Shown here in pieces: positions 42,103 through 49,431 of a stretch of 64,000 nt of DNA. The translations under genes were made by a program, and so were the position numbers. The first letter of the stretch is position 1; every line of letters starts with the position of its first letter. Below the pieces are notes generated by a model. The model worked only from the letters and a program-made list of their open reading frames with translations. It made no database searches and was not told the origin of the DNA. The stretch spans positions 73,741-137,740 of the forward strand of contig NZ_JAAOBY010000006.1 in assembly GCF_011365745.1 (NCBI RefSeq), written 5' to 3'. Origin of the DNA: Flavobacterium turcicum (GTDB lineage Bacteria > Bacteroidota > Bacteroidia > Flavobacteriales > Flavobacteriaceae).

Positions 42103-44487
42103 ATGGGAGAAAAAAAGACAAAAAATAATTTCGCTTTTTTGGGTTTGGTTTTAGTTATCTTATTTTCTGTCAATTCCCGGGCACAATTTATTGTAAAAAA
42201 TTATACTTCTTTAAGTACATTTTCATTACACGAGCATACCTCTATAATTGATATGCAGGATCGTGTTTTAACAATTGAGCAAGTAATCAAAGGTTTTGAT
42301 AGTTTTAAACCTGTTCCCTTAAAATCTGAAAATGACGATTTAGGTTTTTCGCAACATCATTTTTGGGCAAAAACGGGTTTAGTAAATGCTACAAATGTAG
42401 AGTTTCACTATTATATGGAAACAGCTAGACCGATGACTGACGTGGTTGAGTTGTTTATTGTTAATCGTGCAACGGGTAAAATAACCAAAAAAATTAGTGG
42501 CGATGCTAAGCCTTTCGAGGATCGTGATTTTACCAGTCGAAAATCAATTTTTGAGCTAACTCTACCTCCAAAAGCACAGTTCGATTTGTATTTGCATTTG
42601 AAGAGCGACGGCGAAGTGGTTAAAATCCCAATGCTTATTTATTCGACTGAAAGTTACATTGCCCTGATGTCTAAGGAAAATTTGTTTTTTGGTGTCTTTT
42701 ACGGCATGCTTCTTATAGTTGCGGTAATTTACTTCTTTTTTTATCTCGCTTTAAAAGAGAAAATTTTTCTTTTTTACAGTTTGTATGTAACTTCTGTGGG
42801 TTTGTTGCAGTTTTCTTTGGATGGTTTCTTTTATAAACTAGTAGTTTCAGATGGTAGTTGGTTTTCTAAACATGCCATTTTACTCATTGCAATTGTCGCC
42901 GTATTCATGTCGGGTATGTACAGTCAGTTATACCTGAGAATTAAAGAAAATAGTAAAACAATTTACCAACTTTTTAAGGTTGCGTATGGTTTGTTAATTT
43001 TTCTCCTATTTTCAGTAATTTTCTTGCCAAGCATATTGTTGTTTTCCTACATATTAGTTAATGTTTTAACTTTAGTTTTTCTTTTGCTGATTGTTTATTC
43101 GATAGGGTTTTTGTATTACACGAAAAAGCCTGTTGATTCCTATTTTACGACTGGAATTTTGTTTTTGATTTTAGGTTTTGGTGTATTTATTTTATACAAT
43201 TTTGGATTGTTACCTATTAATTTTTTTACACAAAACAGCTCTAAATTAGGTACTGCACTTGAGGTAATTTTTCTGTCGTTGTCAATGTCTAATCTAATTC
43301 GAAATCTGAAAAACGAAAAAAACGAATTGAATCGTCTTGCTTTGGTTCGTTCTGAAGAAATGAATGATTTGAAATCTTACTTCTTATCGAATATTAGTCA
43401 TGAATTGCGAACTCCTTTGAATGCTATTTTAAATTTAATTGAAAACATTTCAACAGAGGTTCAAGATGACAAAATCCGAGAAAATTGTCAAATTATCAAA
43501 TACTCTTCACATAGTTTACTGAGTTCTGTAAACGATATTTTAGACTTTTCTAAAATTGAAAAAGGAGAACTTAAACTGGATAAAAGTCCGTTTAATCCCC
43601 TTGAAGTCTTAAATAATTTAAAAAACAATGCCATTTATCGGGCCAAAGACAAAGGACTTGAGTTTGAGTTTGTACAAAGTGGTACTTTTCCGGATCGTGT
43701 GGAAGGAGATGTAAATAGATTTGTACAAATTGTAAATAATGTGCTTAATAATGCTATAAAATTTACAGGTCGAGGTCATGTCAAATTTGTTGTAAGTTGT
43801 GAACTTACCGAGGGAGACAAGGCTCATATTGTATTGAATGTTTCGGACACTGGGATTGGAATTTCAAAAAGAAAGATCGGTAGTATTTTTGATTCTTTTT
43901 CCCAAAATAATATCAATAATAAACGAAAATTTGGTGGCTTAGGTTTGGGCTTGTATATCGTTAAAACCTTGGTTGATATGCAAAAAGGACAGGTTCAAAT
44001 TGATAGCAAAGTTGATGTAGGTACAACCTGCGTTATTGCTCTTGACTTTCCAATTTTAAAAGCTATTGAAATAGTAGAAGCAAGTAAAATCGCGATTGAA
44101 TATGATTTATCAGGTAAATCTATTTTGGTTGTAGAGGATAATCCTATTAATCAGATGGTTATAAAAATGATCACAAAAAAATGGCTAAATACCAATGTGA
44201 CATACGCAAATAATGGGCAAGAGGCACTAGATTTTCTTTTGGGAACCACTTATGATTTGATATTGATGGACCTGCAAATGCCTGTGATGGATGGTTACGA
44301 GGCTACAATTGCTATTAGAAAAGGTGATGCCGGATTGCAAAATACCAATGTGCCAATTGTTGCCGTTACCGCGGATGTAATGGAAACTACCAGAGATCGA
44401 GTTAAAGAAATTGGTATGAATGATTACATTACAAAACCAATTAAAAAAGAAACTTTATTTGCTATTGTACAGCGATTGCTTAGCTAA
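42103..44487 (+). CDS. 7TMR-DISM hybrid histidine kinase with receiver
   Basis: The 794-residue protein has a signal peptide (cut after NSRAQ), a periplasmic 7TMR-DISM extracellular beta domain (about 35-185, including FWAKTGLVNATNVEFHYYME), seven membrane helices (about 195-405), the HisKA box ISHELRTPLNAILN near 432-445, an ATPase domain with VNNVLNNAIKF and DTGIGIS and GLGLGLYIV, and a receiver with LILMDLQMPVMDGYEA near 723-738. DISM sensors are thought to bind carbohydrate-like ligands. No separate response regulator gene is adjacent. A TATTTTTG box at 42001-42008 implies a leader of about 95 bases. The 3' end overlaps the NYN gene by 8 bases, convergently. Confidence 0.93.
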   Translation: MGEKKTKNNFAFLGLVLVILFSVNSRAQFIVKNYTSLSTFSLHEHTSIIDMQDRVLTIEQVIKGFDSFKPVPLKSENDDLGFSQHHFWAKTGLVNATNVEFHYYMETARPMTDVVELFIVNRATGKITKKISGDAKPFEDRDFTSRKSIFELTLPPKAQFDLYLHLKSDGEVVKIPMLIYSTESYIALMSKENLFFGVFYGMLLIVAVIYFFFYLALKEKIFLFYSLYVTSVGLLQFSLDGFFYKLVVSDGSWFSKHAILLIAIVAVFMSGMYSQLYLRIKENSKTIYQLFKVAYGLLIFLLFSVIFLPSILLFSYILVNVLTLVFLLLIVYSIGFLYYTKKPVDSYFTTGILFLILGFGVFILYNFGLLPINFFTQNSSKLGTALEVIFLSLSMSNLIRNLKNEKNELNRLALVRSEEMNDLKSYFLSNISHELRTPLNAILNLIENISTEVQDDKIRENCQIIKYSSHSLLSSVNDILDFSKIEKGELKLDKSPFNPLEVLNNLKNNAIYRAKDKGLEFEFVQSGTFPDRVEGDVNRFVQIVNNVLNNAIKFTGRGHVKFVVSCELTEGDKAHIVLNVSDTGIGISKRKIGSIFDSFSQNNINNKRKFGGLGLGLYIVKTLVDMQKGQVQIDSKVDVGTTCVIALDFPILKAIEIVEASKIAIEYDLSGKSILVVEDNPINQMVIKMITKKWLNTNVTYANNGQEALDFLLGTTYDLILMDLQMPVMDGYEATIAIRKGDAGLQNTNVPIVAVTADVMETTRDRVKEIGMNDYITKPIKKETLFAIVQRLLS

Positions 44488-45244
44488 AACGCAAGCGTAC
44501 ATACACATGTTTGATTCCTTTTTTATCGGAGTCACGTTCGTCAATCTCTAAAATGTCAGTCAAAGATTTTAACATGGGTGTGAGTTTAGTATATCCATAA
44601 TTTCTGGGGTCAAATTCAGGTTTTTTCTTAACGATTAAATTGCCTACATCACCAAGAAAAGCCCAACCGCTTTCGTCACCAATATCTTCGATAGTTGCTT
44701 CAATAAGTTCAATGGTTTGCAAATCAATTTTATTTAAGCTTTTGGTTACGGTCTTTTTCGTATCGGTGTTGGCTCTTTTAGGAGATACTTTTTTAGTTGC
44801 GCCATCCAAAACTTCGATATAAACAAATCGGTCACATGCCACAATAAATGAATTTGGTGTTTTTTGTTCGCCAATTCCAATTACTTTCATGCCTGATTCA
44901 CGCAATCGAATGGCTAAGCGAGTAAAGTCAGAATCGCTGGATACAATACAAAAACCATCCACTTTATCAGAGTATAATAAATCCATGGCATCAATAATCA
45001 TTGCTGAATCGGATGAATTTTTACCAACCGTATAGCTGTATTGCTGAATAGGAGTTATGGCGTGCTCTAATAAAACACTTTTCCAACCTGCCGCATTTGG
45101 TTTGGTCCAATCTGCATAAATGCGTTTGGTAGTGGGTGTGCCAAATTTGGCAATTTCCTCCATCATACCTTTTACGTTGCTGTAAGGCACATTGTCGGCA
45201 TCTATTAATACGGCTAATTTTAATTCTTTAGTGTTTTGTGACAT
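44480..45244 (-). CDS. NYN-domain (LabA/DUF88) protein with OST-HTH domain
   Basis: The 254-residue protein has a NYN/PIN-like domain at about 8-150 with conserved acidic positions LIDADNVPYSN, SDSAMIIDAMDLLYSD and CIVSSDSDFTRLA, which form a metal-dependent ribonuclease site in relatives. A basic linker (TKKVSPKRANTDTKKTVTKS) joins it to a C-terminal OST-HTH/LOTUS-like domain (about 178-254), which in other proteins binds RNA. It is therefore a candidate RNase, but the RNA target is unknown. A -7 box (TATATTTG, 45273-45280) is upstream on its strand. The 3' end overlaps the hybrid kinase gene by 8 bases. Confidence 0.9.
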   Translation of the reverse strand: MSQNTKELKLAVLIDADNVPYSNVKGMMEEIAKFGTPTTKRIYADWTKPNAAGWKSVLLEHAITPIQQYSYTVGKNSSDSAMIIDAMDLLYSDKVDGFCIVSSDSDFTRLAIRLRESGMKVIGIGEQKTPNSFIVACDRFVYIEVLDGATKKVSPKRANTDTKKTVTKSLNKIDLQTIELIEATIEDIGDESGWAFLGDVGNLIVKKKPEFDPRNYGYTKLTPMLKSLTDILEIDERDSDKKGIKHVYVRLRFS

Positions 45245-45272
45245 GATGTATTACTTTTTAACAAGCTGCAGC

Positions 45273-45280
45273 CAAATATA
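45273..45280 (-). promoter_or_regulatory. -7 box of the NYN-domain gene
   Basis: On the minus strand TATATTTG matches TAnnTTTG, 28 bases upstream of the start. Confidence 0.6.
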
Positions 45281-45459
45281 CAAAGTTTAAATGGCACCGA
45301 TACTATGAAAATTGTAATCTATCTTATTATTAATAGGTCGAAAATTGCTTTCATAATTTGTAAAGTTTTTACTTGTTTACTGTAATTACTAATGATTTTA
45401 AGCTATTTATAACCAAAAAAAATAAATTTATTTTCAAGTCCTTTGTAAAATTAAATAAT

Positions 45460-45467
45460 TATTTTTG
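45460..45467 (+). promoter_or_regulatory. -7 box of the alpha-oxoamine synthase gene
   Basis: TATTTTTG matches TAnnTTTG, 36 bases before the start. A TTTG occurs 14 bases upstream, which is shorter than usual spacing. Confidence 0.5.
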
Positions 45468-45503
45468 CAACTTCTTAAAATTAAAATTATTACTTGATAT
45501 ATT

Positions 45504-46766
45504 ATGGTAAAAGATTTATTCGAAAGGATTCAAAACAATAAAGGACCTTTAGGGAAATGGGCTTCTCAAGCCGAAGGTTATTTTGTTTTTCCAAAATTAG
45601 AAGGTGAATTAGGACCAAGAATGCAGTTTGGTGGAAAAAATATTTTGAATTGGAGTTTGAATGACTACCTAGGACTAGCGAATCACCCTGAAGTACGTAA
45701 AGCAGACACTGAAGCCGCTGTGCAATTTGGAGCTGCTTACCCAATGGGTGCGCGTATGATGAGTGGACACACTAAATATCACGAGCAATTAGAACAAGAA
45801 TTGGCTGCTTTTGTAATGAAAGAATCAGCATATCTATTGAATTTTGGTTACCAAGGAATCATGTCAGCAATTGATGCTCTTGTAACAAGAAACGATATTA
45901 TTGTGTATGATGTTGATGCGCACGCATGTATCATCGATGGTGTACGTTTACACAGTGGTAAGCGTTTTACATACAAGCATAACGATATCGAGAGTATGGA
46001 GAAAAACCTTCAGCGTGCTACTAAAATGGCTACTGAAACTGGCGGCGGAATTTTGTTCATTACCGAAGGTGTTTTTGGAATGCGTGGTCAACAAGGTAAA
46101 TTAAAAGAGATTGTTGCGTTAAAAGAAAAATACAATTTCCGTTTGTTAGTGGATGATGCGCATGGTTTTGGAACTTTAGGTAAAACCGGTGCTGGTGCAG
46201 GTGAGGAACAAGGTTGTCAAGACGGAATTGATGTGTATTTTTCGACTTTTGCAAAATCAATGGCTAATATTGGTGCTTTTTTAGCAGCAGATAAAGACAT
46301 TATTGATTATTTGAAATACAACATGCGTTCTCAAATGTTTGCAAAAGCATTGCCAATGATTCAAACCATTGGTTCGTTAAAACGTTTACAATTATTGCGT
46401 GAATCTTCTGCGATTAAAGATAAATTATGGGAGAATGTTAATGCGTTGCAAAACGGATTAAAAGAGAAAGGCTTTAATATTGGAGATACGAACACTTGTA
46501 TTACTCCTGTTTACCTAGAAGGAAGTATTCCTGAAGCAATGGTGATGGTAAACGACTTAAGAGAAAACTATGGCATTTTCTTGTCAATTGTTGTGTATCC
46601 AGTAATTCCAAAGGGAATTATTTTATTGCGTATGATTCCAACTGCTTCACATACTTTAGCCGATATCGATGAAACTTTAGCAGCTTTTGAAGCTATCCGC
46701 GAAAAATTAGTAAACGGAACTTACAAACAAATTGCAGCAACCACTACTGTAGATATGGAAGCATAA
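45504..46766 (+). CDS. Alpha-oxoamine synthase, serine/cysteate C-acyltransferase type
   Basis: This PLP enzyme of 420 residues condenses an acyl-CoA (or acyl-ACP) with an amino acid and releases CO2. Landmarks are LNDYLGLANHPEV near 51-63, GARMMSGHTKYHEQLEQELA near 81-100, VDDAHGFGTLGKTGAG near 216-231 and the PLP lysine in TFAKSMANIGAF near 250-261. AFAKS/MIGAF-like wording around the lysine is closer to serine palmitoyltransferase than to BioF or Kbl. In flavobacteria this type makes sphingoid bases or, with cysteate, capnine for sulfonolipids; the amino-acid substrate cannot be read here. Convergent with the GNAT-fold gene across a shared terminator. Confidence 0.85.
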   Translation: MVKDLFERIQNNKGPLGKWASQAEGYFVFPKLEGELGPRMQFGGKNILNWSLNDYLGLANHPEVRKADTEAAVQFGAAYPMGARMMSGHTKYHEQLEQELAAFVMKESAYLLNFGYQGIMSAIDALVTRNDIIVYDVDAHACIIDGVRLHSGKRFTYKHNDIESMEKNLQRATKMATETGGGILFITEGVFGMRGQQGKLKEIVALKEKYNFRLLVDDAHGFGTLGKTGAGAGEEQGCQDGIDVYFSTFAKSMANIGAFLAADKDIIDYLKYNMRSQMFAKALPMIQTIGSLKRLQLLRESSAIKDKLWENVNALQNGLKEKGFNIGDTNTCITPVYLEGSIPEAMVMVNDLRENYGIFLSIVVYPVIPKGIILLRMIPTASHTLADIDETLAAFEAIREKLVNGTYKQIAATTTVDMEA

Positions 46767-46830
46767 TTCAGTAGTGAATTATAAATAATAATCTCCAGAA
46801 GTTAACTATTTTAAGTTCTTGGCGATAAAT

Positions 46831-46867
46831 AAAAAAAGGAGTAAAACATTGTTTTACTCCTTTTTTT
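46831..46867. terminator. Bidirectional terminator
   Basis: AAAGGAGTAAAAC and GTTTTACTCCTTT form a perfect stem around loop ATT with A- and T-runs on either side. It serves both convergent neighbours. Confidence 0.92.
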
Positions 46868-46898
46868 ATAGTGTCGTCTATTAGTTTCATCACTAGTT

Positions 46899-48017
46899 CT
46901 ACAAATCTTTTTTGTAGGTACATCTGCGTTTGTGAATTTTTGGATCAAAATGTTTCCATAAATTCAAACTAGCCGCATTGTCTGCAAGTTCAGGTGTTCT
47001 AAAACAATCTTGAATATTCAACTTTTTAAAAGTTTCATAATATTCCTTAAAGATGATGGCGGTTACTGCCTTGTTTTGGTATTCGGGTAAAACACCAATT
47101 AGATAAAAAATGACATTTTTGCTCTGTTTTTTGGCTTTTAAAAGATGGATGAATCCAAATGGGAATAACTTTCCTTTTGCCTTTTTTAAAGCAGGAGCAA
47201 AGTCAGGCATAACAATGCTAAAAGCAACGATATTGTGGTCCTTGTCCTCTACAAACTTGATGTACTCAGGATTTATAAAACTAATGTATTTCTTTTTGAA
47301 ATATTCTTTTTGAGTGTCAGAAATAGCTACAAACGACGATAACGATGCGTAAGACTTGTTAAATAAATCGAACATTTTATCTACATGAGGCATTACCTCT
47401 GCAGTAGTTTTGAAATTAAGTGGACTAAGTTGGTATCTTTTGCGAACCAAGTCATTCGCTTTCTCAAAAAACTCAAGTTTTACATTAACAAAAGGAAAGG
47501 TACTTTCGATATATTCTTTTTCTTTGATAAAGCCTAATTGTTCAAAATGCTTGGCATAATAGGGATGGTTGTACCAAGTAATCATCGTGCCAATTTGATC
47601 AAAACCTTCGGTTAAAACACCTACTTTGTCAAGGTTTGAAAAACCCATCGGCCCTTCAGCATAGATCATTTGGTGCTTTCTACCTAATTCGTAAACCTTT
47701 TCTAATAGTGCTTTTGTAACTTCGATATCATCAATTACGTCAAACCAGCCAAAACGTACTTTGCGTTTGTCTTGATCGTTTACTTCGCTCCAATTAATTA
47801 TAGCAGCAATTCGTCCTACTATTTCTTGATTTCTTTTGGCAACGTAGAAATACGCCTCAGCGTTTTCAAAAGCTGGATTGTTTTTTTTATCAAAACCTTC
47901 TAATTCATCAGCAATTAGTGGCGGAATCCAGTTTTCGTTGTTTTTGTAAATGGTAAAAGGGAACTTAATAAAATCAGTTAATTCTTTTTTTGTAATCGCT
48001 TCGTGTATTGTAATCAT
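46899..48017 (-). CDS. GNAT-fold protein, candidate N-acyltransferase
   Basis: From the ATG at 48017 the protein has 372 residues. A longer frame (48140) would run into the preceding gene and is rejected. The sequence opens MITIHEAITKKELTDFIKFP, followed by YFYVAKRNQEIVGRIAAI near 68-85 (acyl-CoA-fold strand), AEGPMGFSNLDKVGVL near 131-146, and a second GNAT-like half with VIFYLIGVLPEYQNKAVTAI near 305-324. Relatives are variously called GNAT acetyltransferase or GTP cyclohydrolase; there is no cyclohydrolase signature. Beside the sphingolipid/sulfonolipid-type synthase, a role in N-acylating the long-chain base is attractive but inferred. It follows the barrel gene by 22 bases. Confidence 0.75.
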   Translation of the reverse strand: MITIHEAITKKELTDFIKFPFTIYKNNENWIPPLIADELEGFDKKNNPAFENAEAYFYVAKRNQEIVGRIAAIINWSEVNDQDKRKVRFGWFDVIDDIEVTKALLEKVYELGRKHQMIYAEGPMGFSNLDKVGVLTEGFDQIGTMITWYNHPYYAKHFEQLGFIKEKEYIESTFPFVNVKLEFFEKANDLVRKRYQLSPLNFKTTAEVMPHVDKMFDLFNKSYASLSSFVAISDTQKEYFKKKYISFINPEYIKFVEDKDHNIVAFSIVMPDFAPALKKAKGKLFPFGFIHLLKAKKQSKNVIFYLIGVLPEYQNKAVTAIIFKEYYETFKKLNIQDCFRTPELADNAASLNLWKHFDPKIHKRRCTYKKDL

Positions 48018-48039
48018 TTTATGAAAAAAAAGTCTAGTG

Positions 48040-48984
48040 TTAATTTTTTGATCCTGTTTTGGATGTGTTGTTGTTTTTGGATTTTTTTGATCCCGATTTT
48101 GGACTATCGATATTGATGCGTACCTCTTTGTAATTAGCATCGTATCTCCAAGAAAAACCTAGTCCTCCGTAAAAAATAGAGGGTGTGTTTTTTAAACTCG
48201 TACTAATTGATGCGTCAATTTGCATGTCCTTATTTAGTAAGTAAGCGGTACCACCTCGAACAATGGCATCACTGTAAAAGTCACTTTTATACCCTTGATT
48301 TTCTACAAACCCCGACCATTTTTGTGTAATGCCTCTGGTTAAAGTAAGTACGTAGCCATAACTTGGGAATTCTGTGCCAATATAATCAGCAATAATATTA
48401 GTTACAAAAACCCATTTGCCATCACCCAAATGGTTTTGAGTAATCAGCATGATTTTTGGTGAAATACTCGATTGTAAATCAAAAGCATAGGGATTGTCTG
48501 CCATAGTAACATTTGCGCCAGCAAAAACGGAAACTGCAGGTACTAATTGTCTCCAATTAAAAGCTCTATTGGCCTTCCAGCTATAGACATTTACCTTTTT
48601 TTCATAATTTTTGAACGGGTCGTAAATCAAGTATTTAGCACCAAGTACGGTTTGTTTTAAATTAGATATTTTTGTTGAACTAAATAAACTATTGATTGTT
48701 TCGTTTTGATACTGCAAATCGGCAATAAGTTCTAATTTTTCTGAAAAAACTCCCCAACGCAACACAGCGTCAACGCCAAAGCCATTTGATTCATAATTTA
48801 AAATGGAATGCTTTTGACGAATGCCGTATACTCCCGTTTCTACTTGAATAACAGATTTACCGACTGAAAAAGCAGACATAGTTTCTCCAGGACGATTTGA
48901 GTTGATTTCATCAGTATGTTGTGCGTAATTGATGCTGCAAAAGGCCATCATTGTGCAAGATAGAAAGAGTTTTAAATGCTTCAT
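48040..48984 (-). CDS. Outer-membrane barrel protein (MetA/transporter-like)
   Basis: The 314-residue protein has a signal peptide (cut after CSINYAQ) and starts its mature part with INSNRPGETMSAFSVGKSVIQ, a pattern like the TDRPDxTxSP opening of the outer-membrane MetA/phenol-degradation family. Many alternating beta strands ending in aromatic residues follow, e.g. GFVENQGYKSDFYSDAIVRG. The C-terminus is a basic low-complexity tail (KSGSKKSKNNNTSKTGSKN) rather than a barrel-ending aromatic. It may carry hydrophobic compounds or be a lipid-linked barrel. It is first in a two-gene unit with the GNAT-fold gene. Confidence 0.78.
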   Translation of the reverse strand: MKHLKLFLSCTMMAFCSINYAQHTDEINSNRPGETMSAFSVGKSVIQVETGVYGIRQKHSILNYESNGFGVDAVLRWGVFSEKLELIADLQYQNETINSLFSSTKISNLKQTVLGAKYLIYDPFKNYEKKVNVYSWKANRAFNWRQLVPAVSVFAGANVTMADNPYAFDLQSSISPKIMLITQNHLGDGKWVFVTNIIADYIGTEFPSYGYVLTLTRGITQKWSGFVENQGYKSDFYSDAIVRGGTAYLLNKDMQIDASISTSLKNTPSIFYGGLGFSWRYDANYKEVRINIDSPKSGSKKSKNNNTSKTGSKN

Positions 48985-49079
48985 TGTTTTTTGAGTTTAA
49001 AATTAACAAGGCTCTTCAAATGTACTATTTTTTATTATTTATTTAAGACTGATAACTTACTTTTGAACTTTGGATTTAG

Positions 49080-49087
49080 TAATTTTG
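49080..49087 (+). promoter_or_regulatory. -7 box of the DUF4834 gene
   Basis: TAATTTTG matches TAnnTTTG, 18 bases before the ATG at 49105. It supports that start over one at 48976. Confidence 0.6.
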
Positions 49088-49104
49088 AAAAAAAATATAC
49101 CAAT

Positions 49105-49383
49105 ATGCAAACAGCTTCATTTTCTGGATTTATCAGAGCGATTTTTTACATGATTGCTTTTTATTATATTTTTCGTTTTTTAGCTAAATTATTTTTACCT
49201 CTTGTTGTGAAAAAAGTAGTTGAAAAAGCAGGTCAAAATATGCAGCAACAGCAATACCAGCAACAAAATAATTGGAATAAGTCACGCGCTAATGAGGATG
49301 TTGTATACAATACCGAAAATGTGAAAAAACCTCGTGAGACCAAAAAAGTAGGAGAGTATGTGGATTACGAAGAAATAGACTAA
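49105..49383 (+). CDS. DUF4834 family membrane protein
   Basis: The 92-residue protein MQTASFSGFIRAIFYMIAFY has one or two membrane segments within residues 8-40, then a basic and Gln-rich stretch (EKAGQNMQQQQYQQQNNWNK) and the C-terminal KKVGEYVDYEEID typical of DUF4834. Function is unknown. The frame could extend back to 48976, but that overlaps the divergent barrel gene and its promoter. It is 48 bases upstream of yfhO on the same strand and may share its transcript. Confidence 0.8.
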   Translation: MQTASFSGFIRAIFYMIAFYYIFRFLAKLFLPLVVKKVVEKAGQNMQQQQYQQQNNWNKSRANEDVVYNTENVKKPRETKKVGEYVDYEEID

Positions 49384-49431
49384 ATTTGCGCTTTTTAGCA
49401 TTAGATTTATTTAATTCAAATTCTTTTTACA

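Noticed and set aside
48018..48140. Longer N-terminus for the GNAT-fold protein
   Set aside because: It overlaps the coding end of the barrel gene on the same strand and reads as low-complexity; the ATG at 48017 gives the natural beginning.
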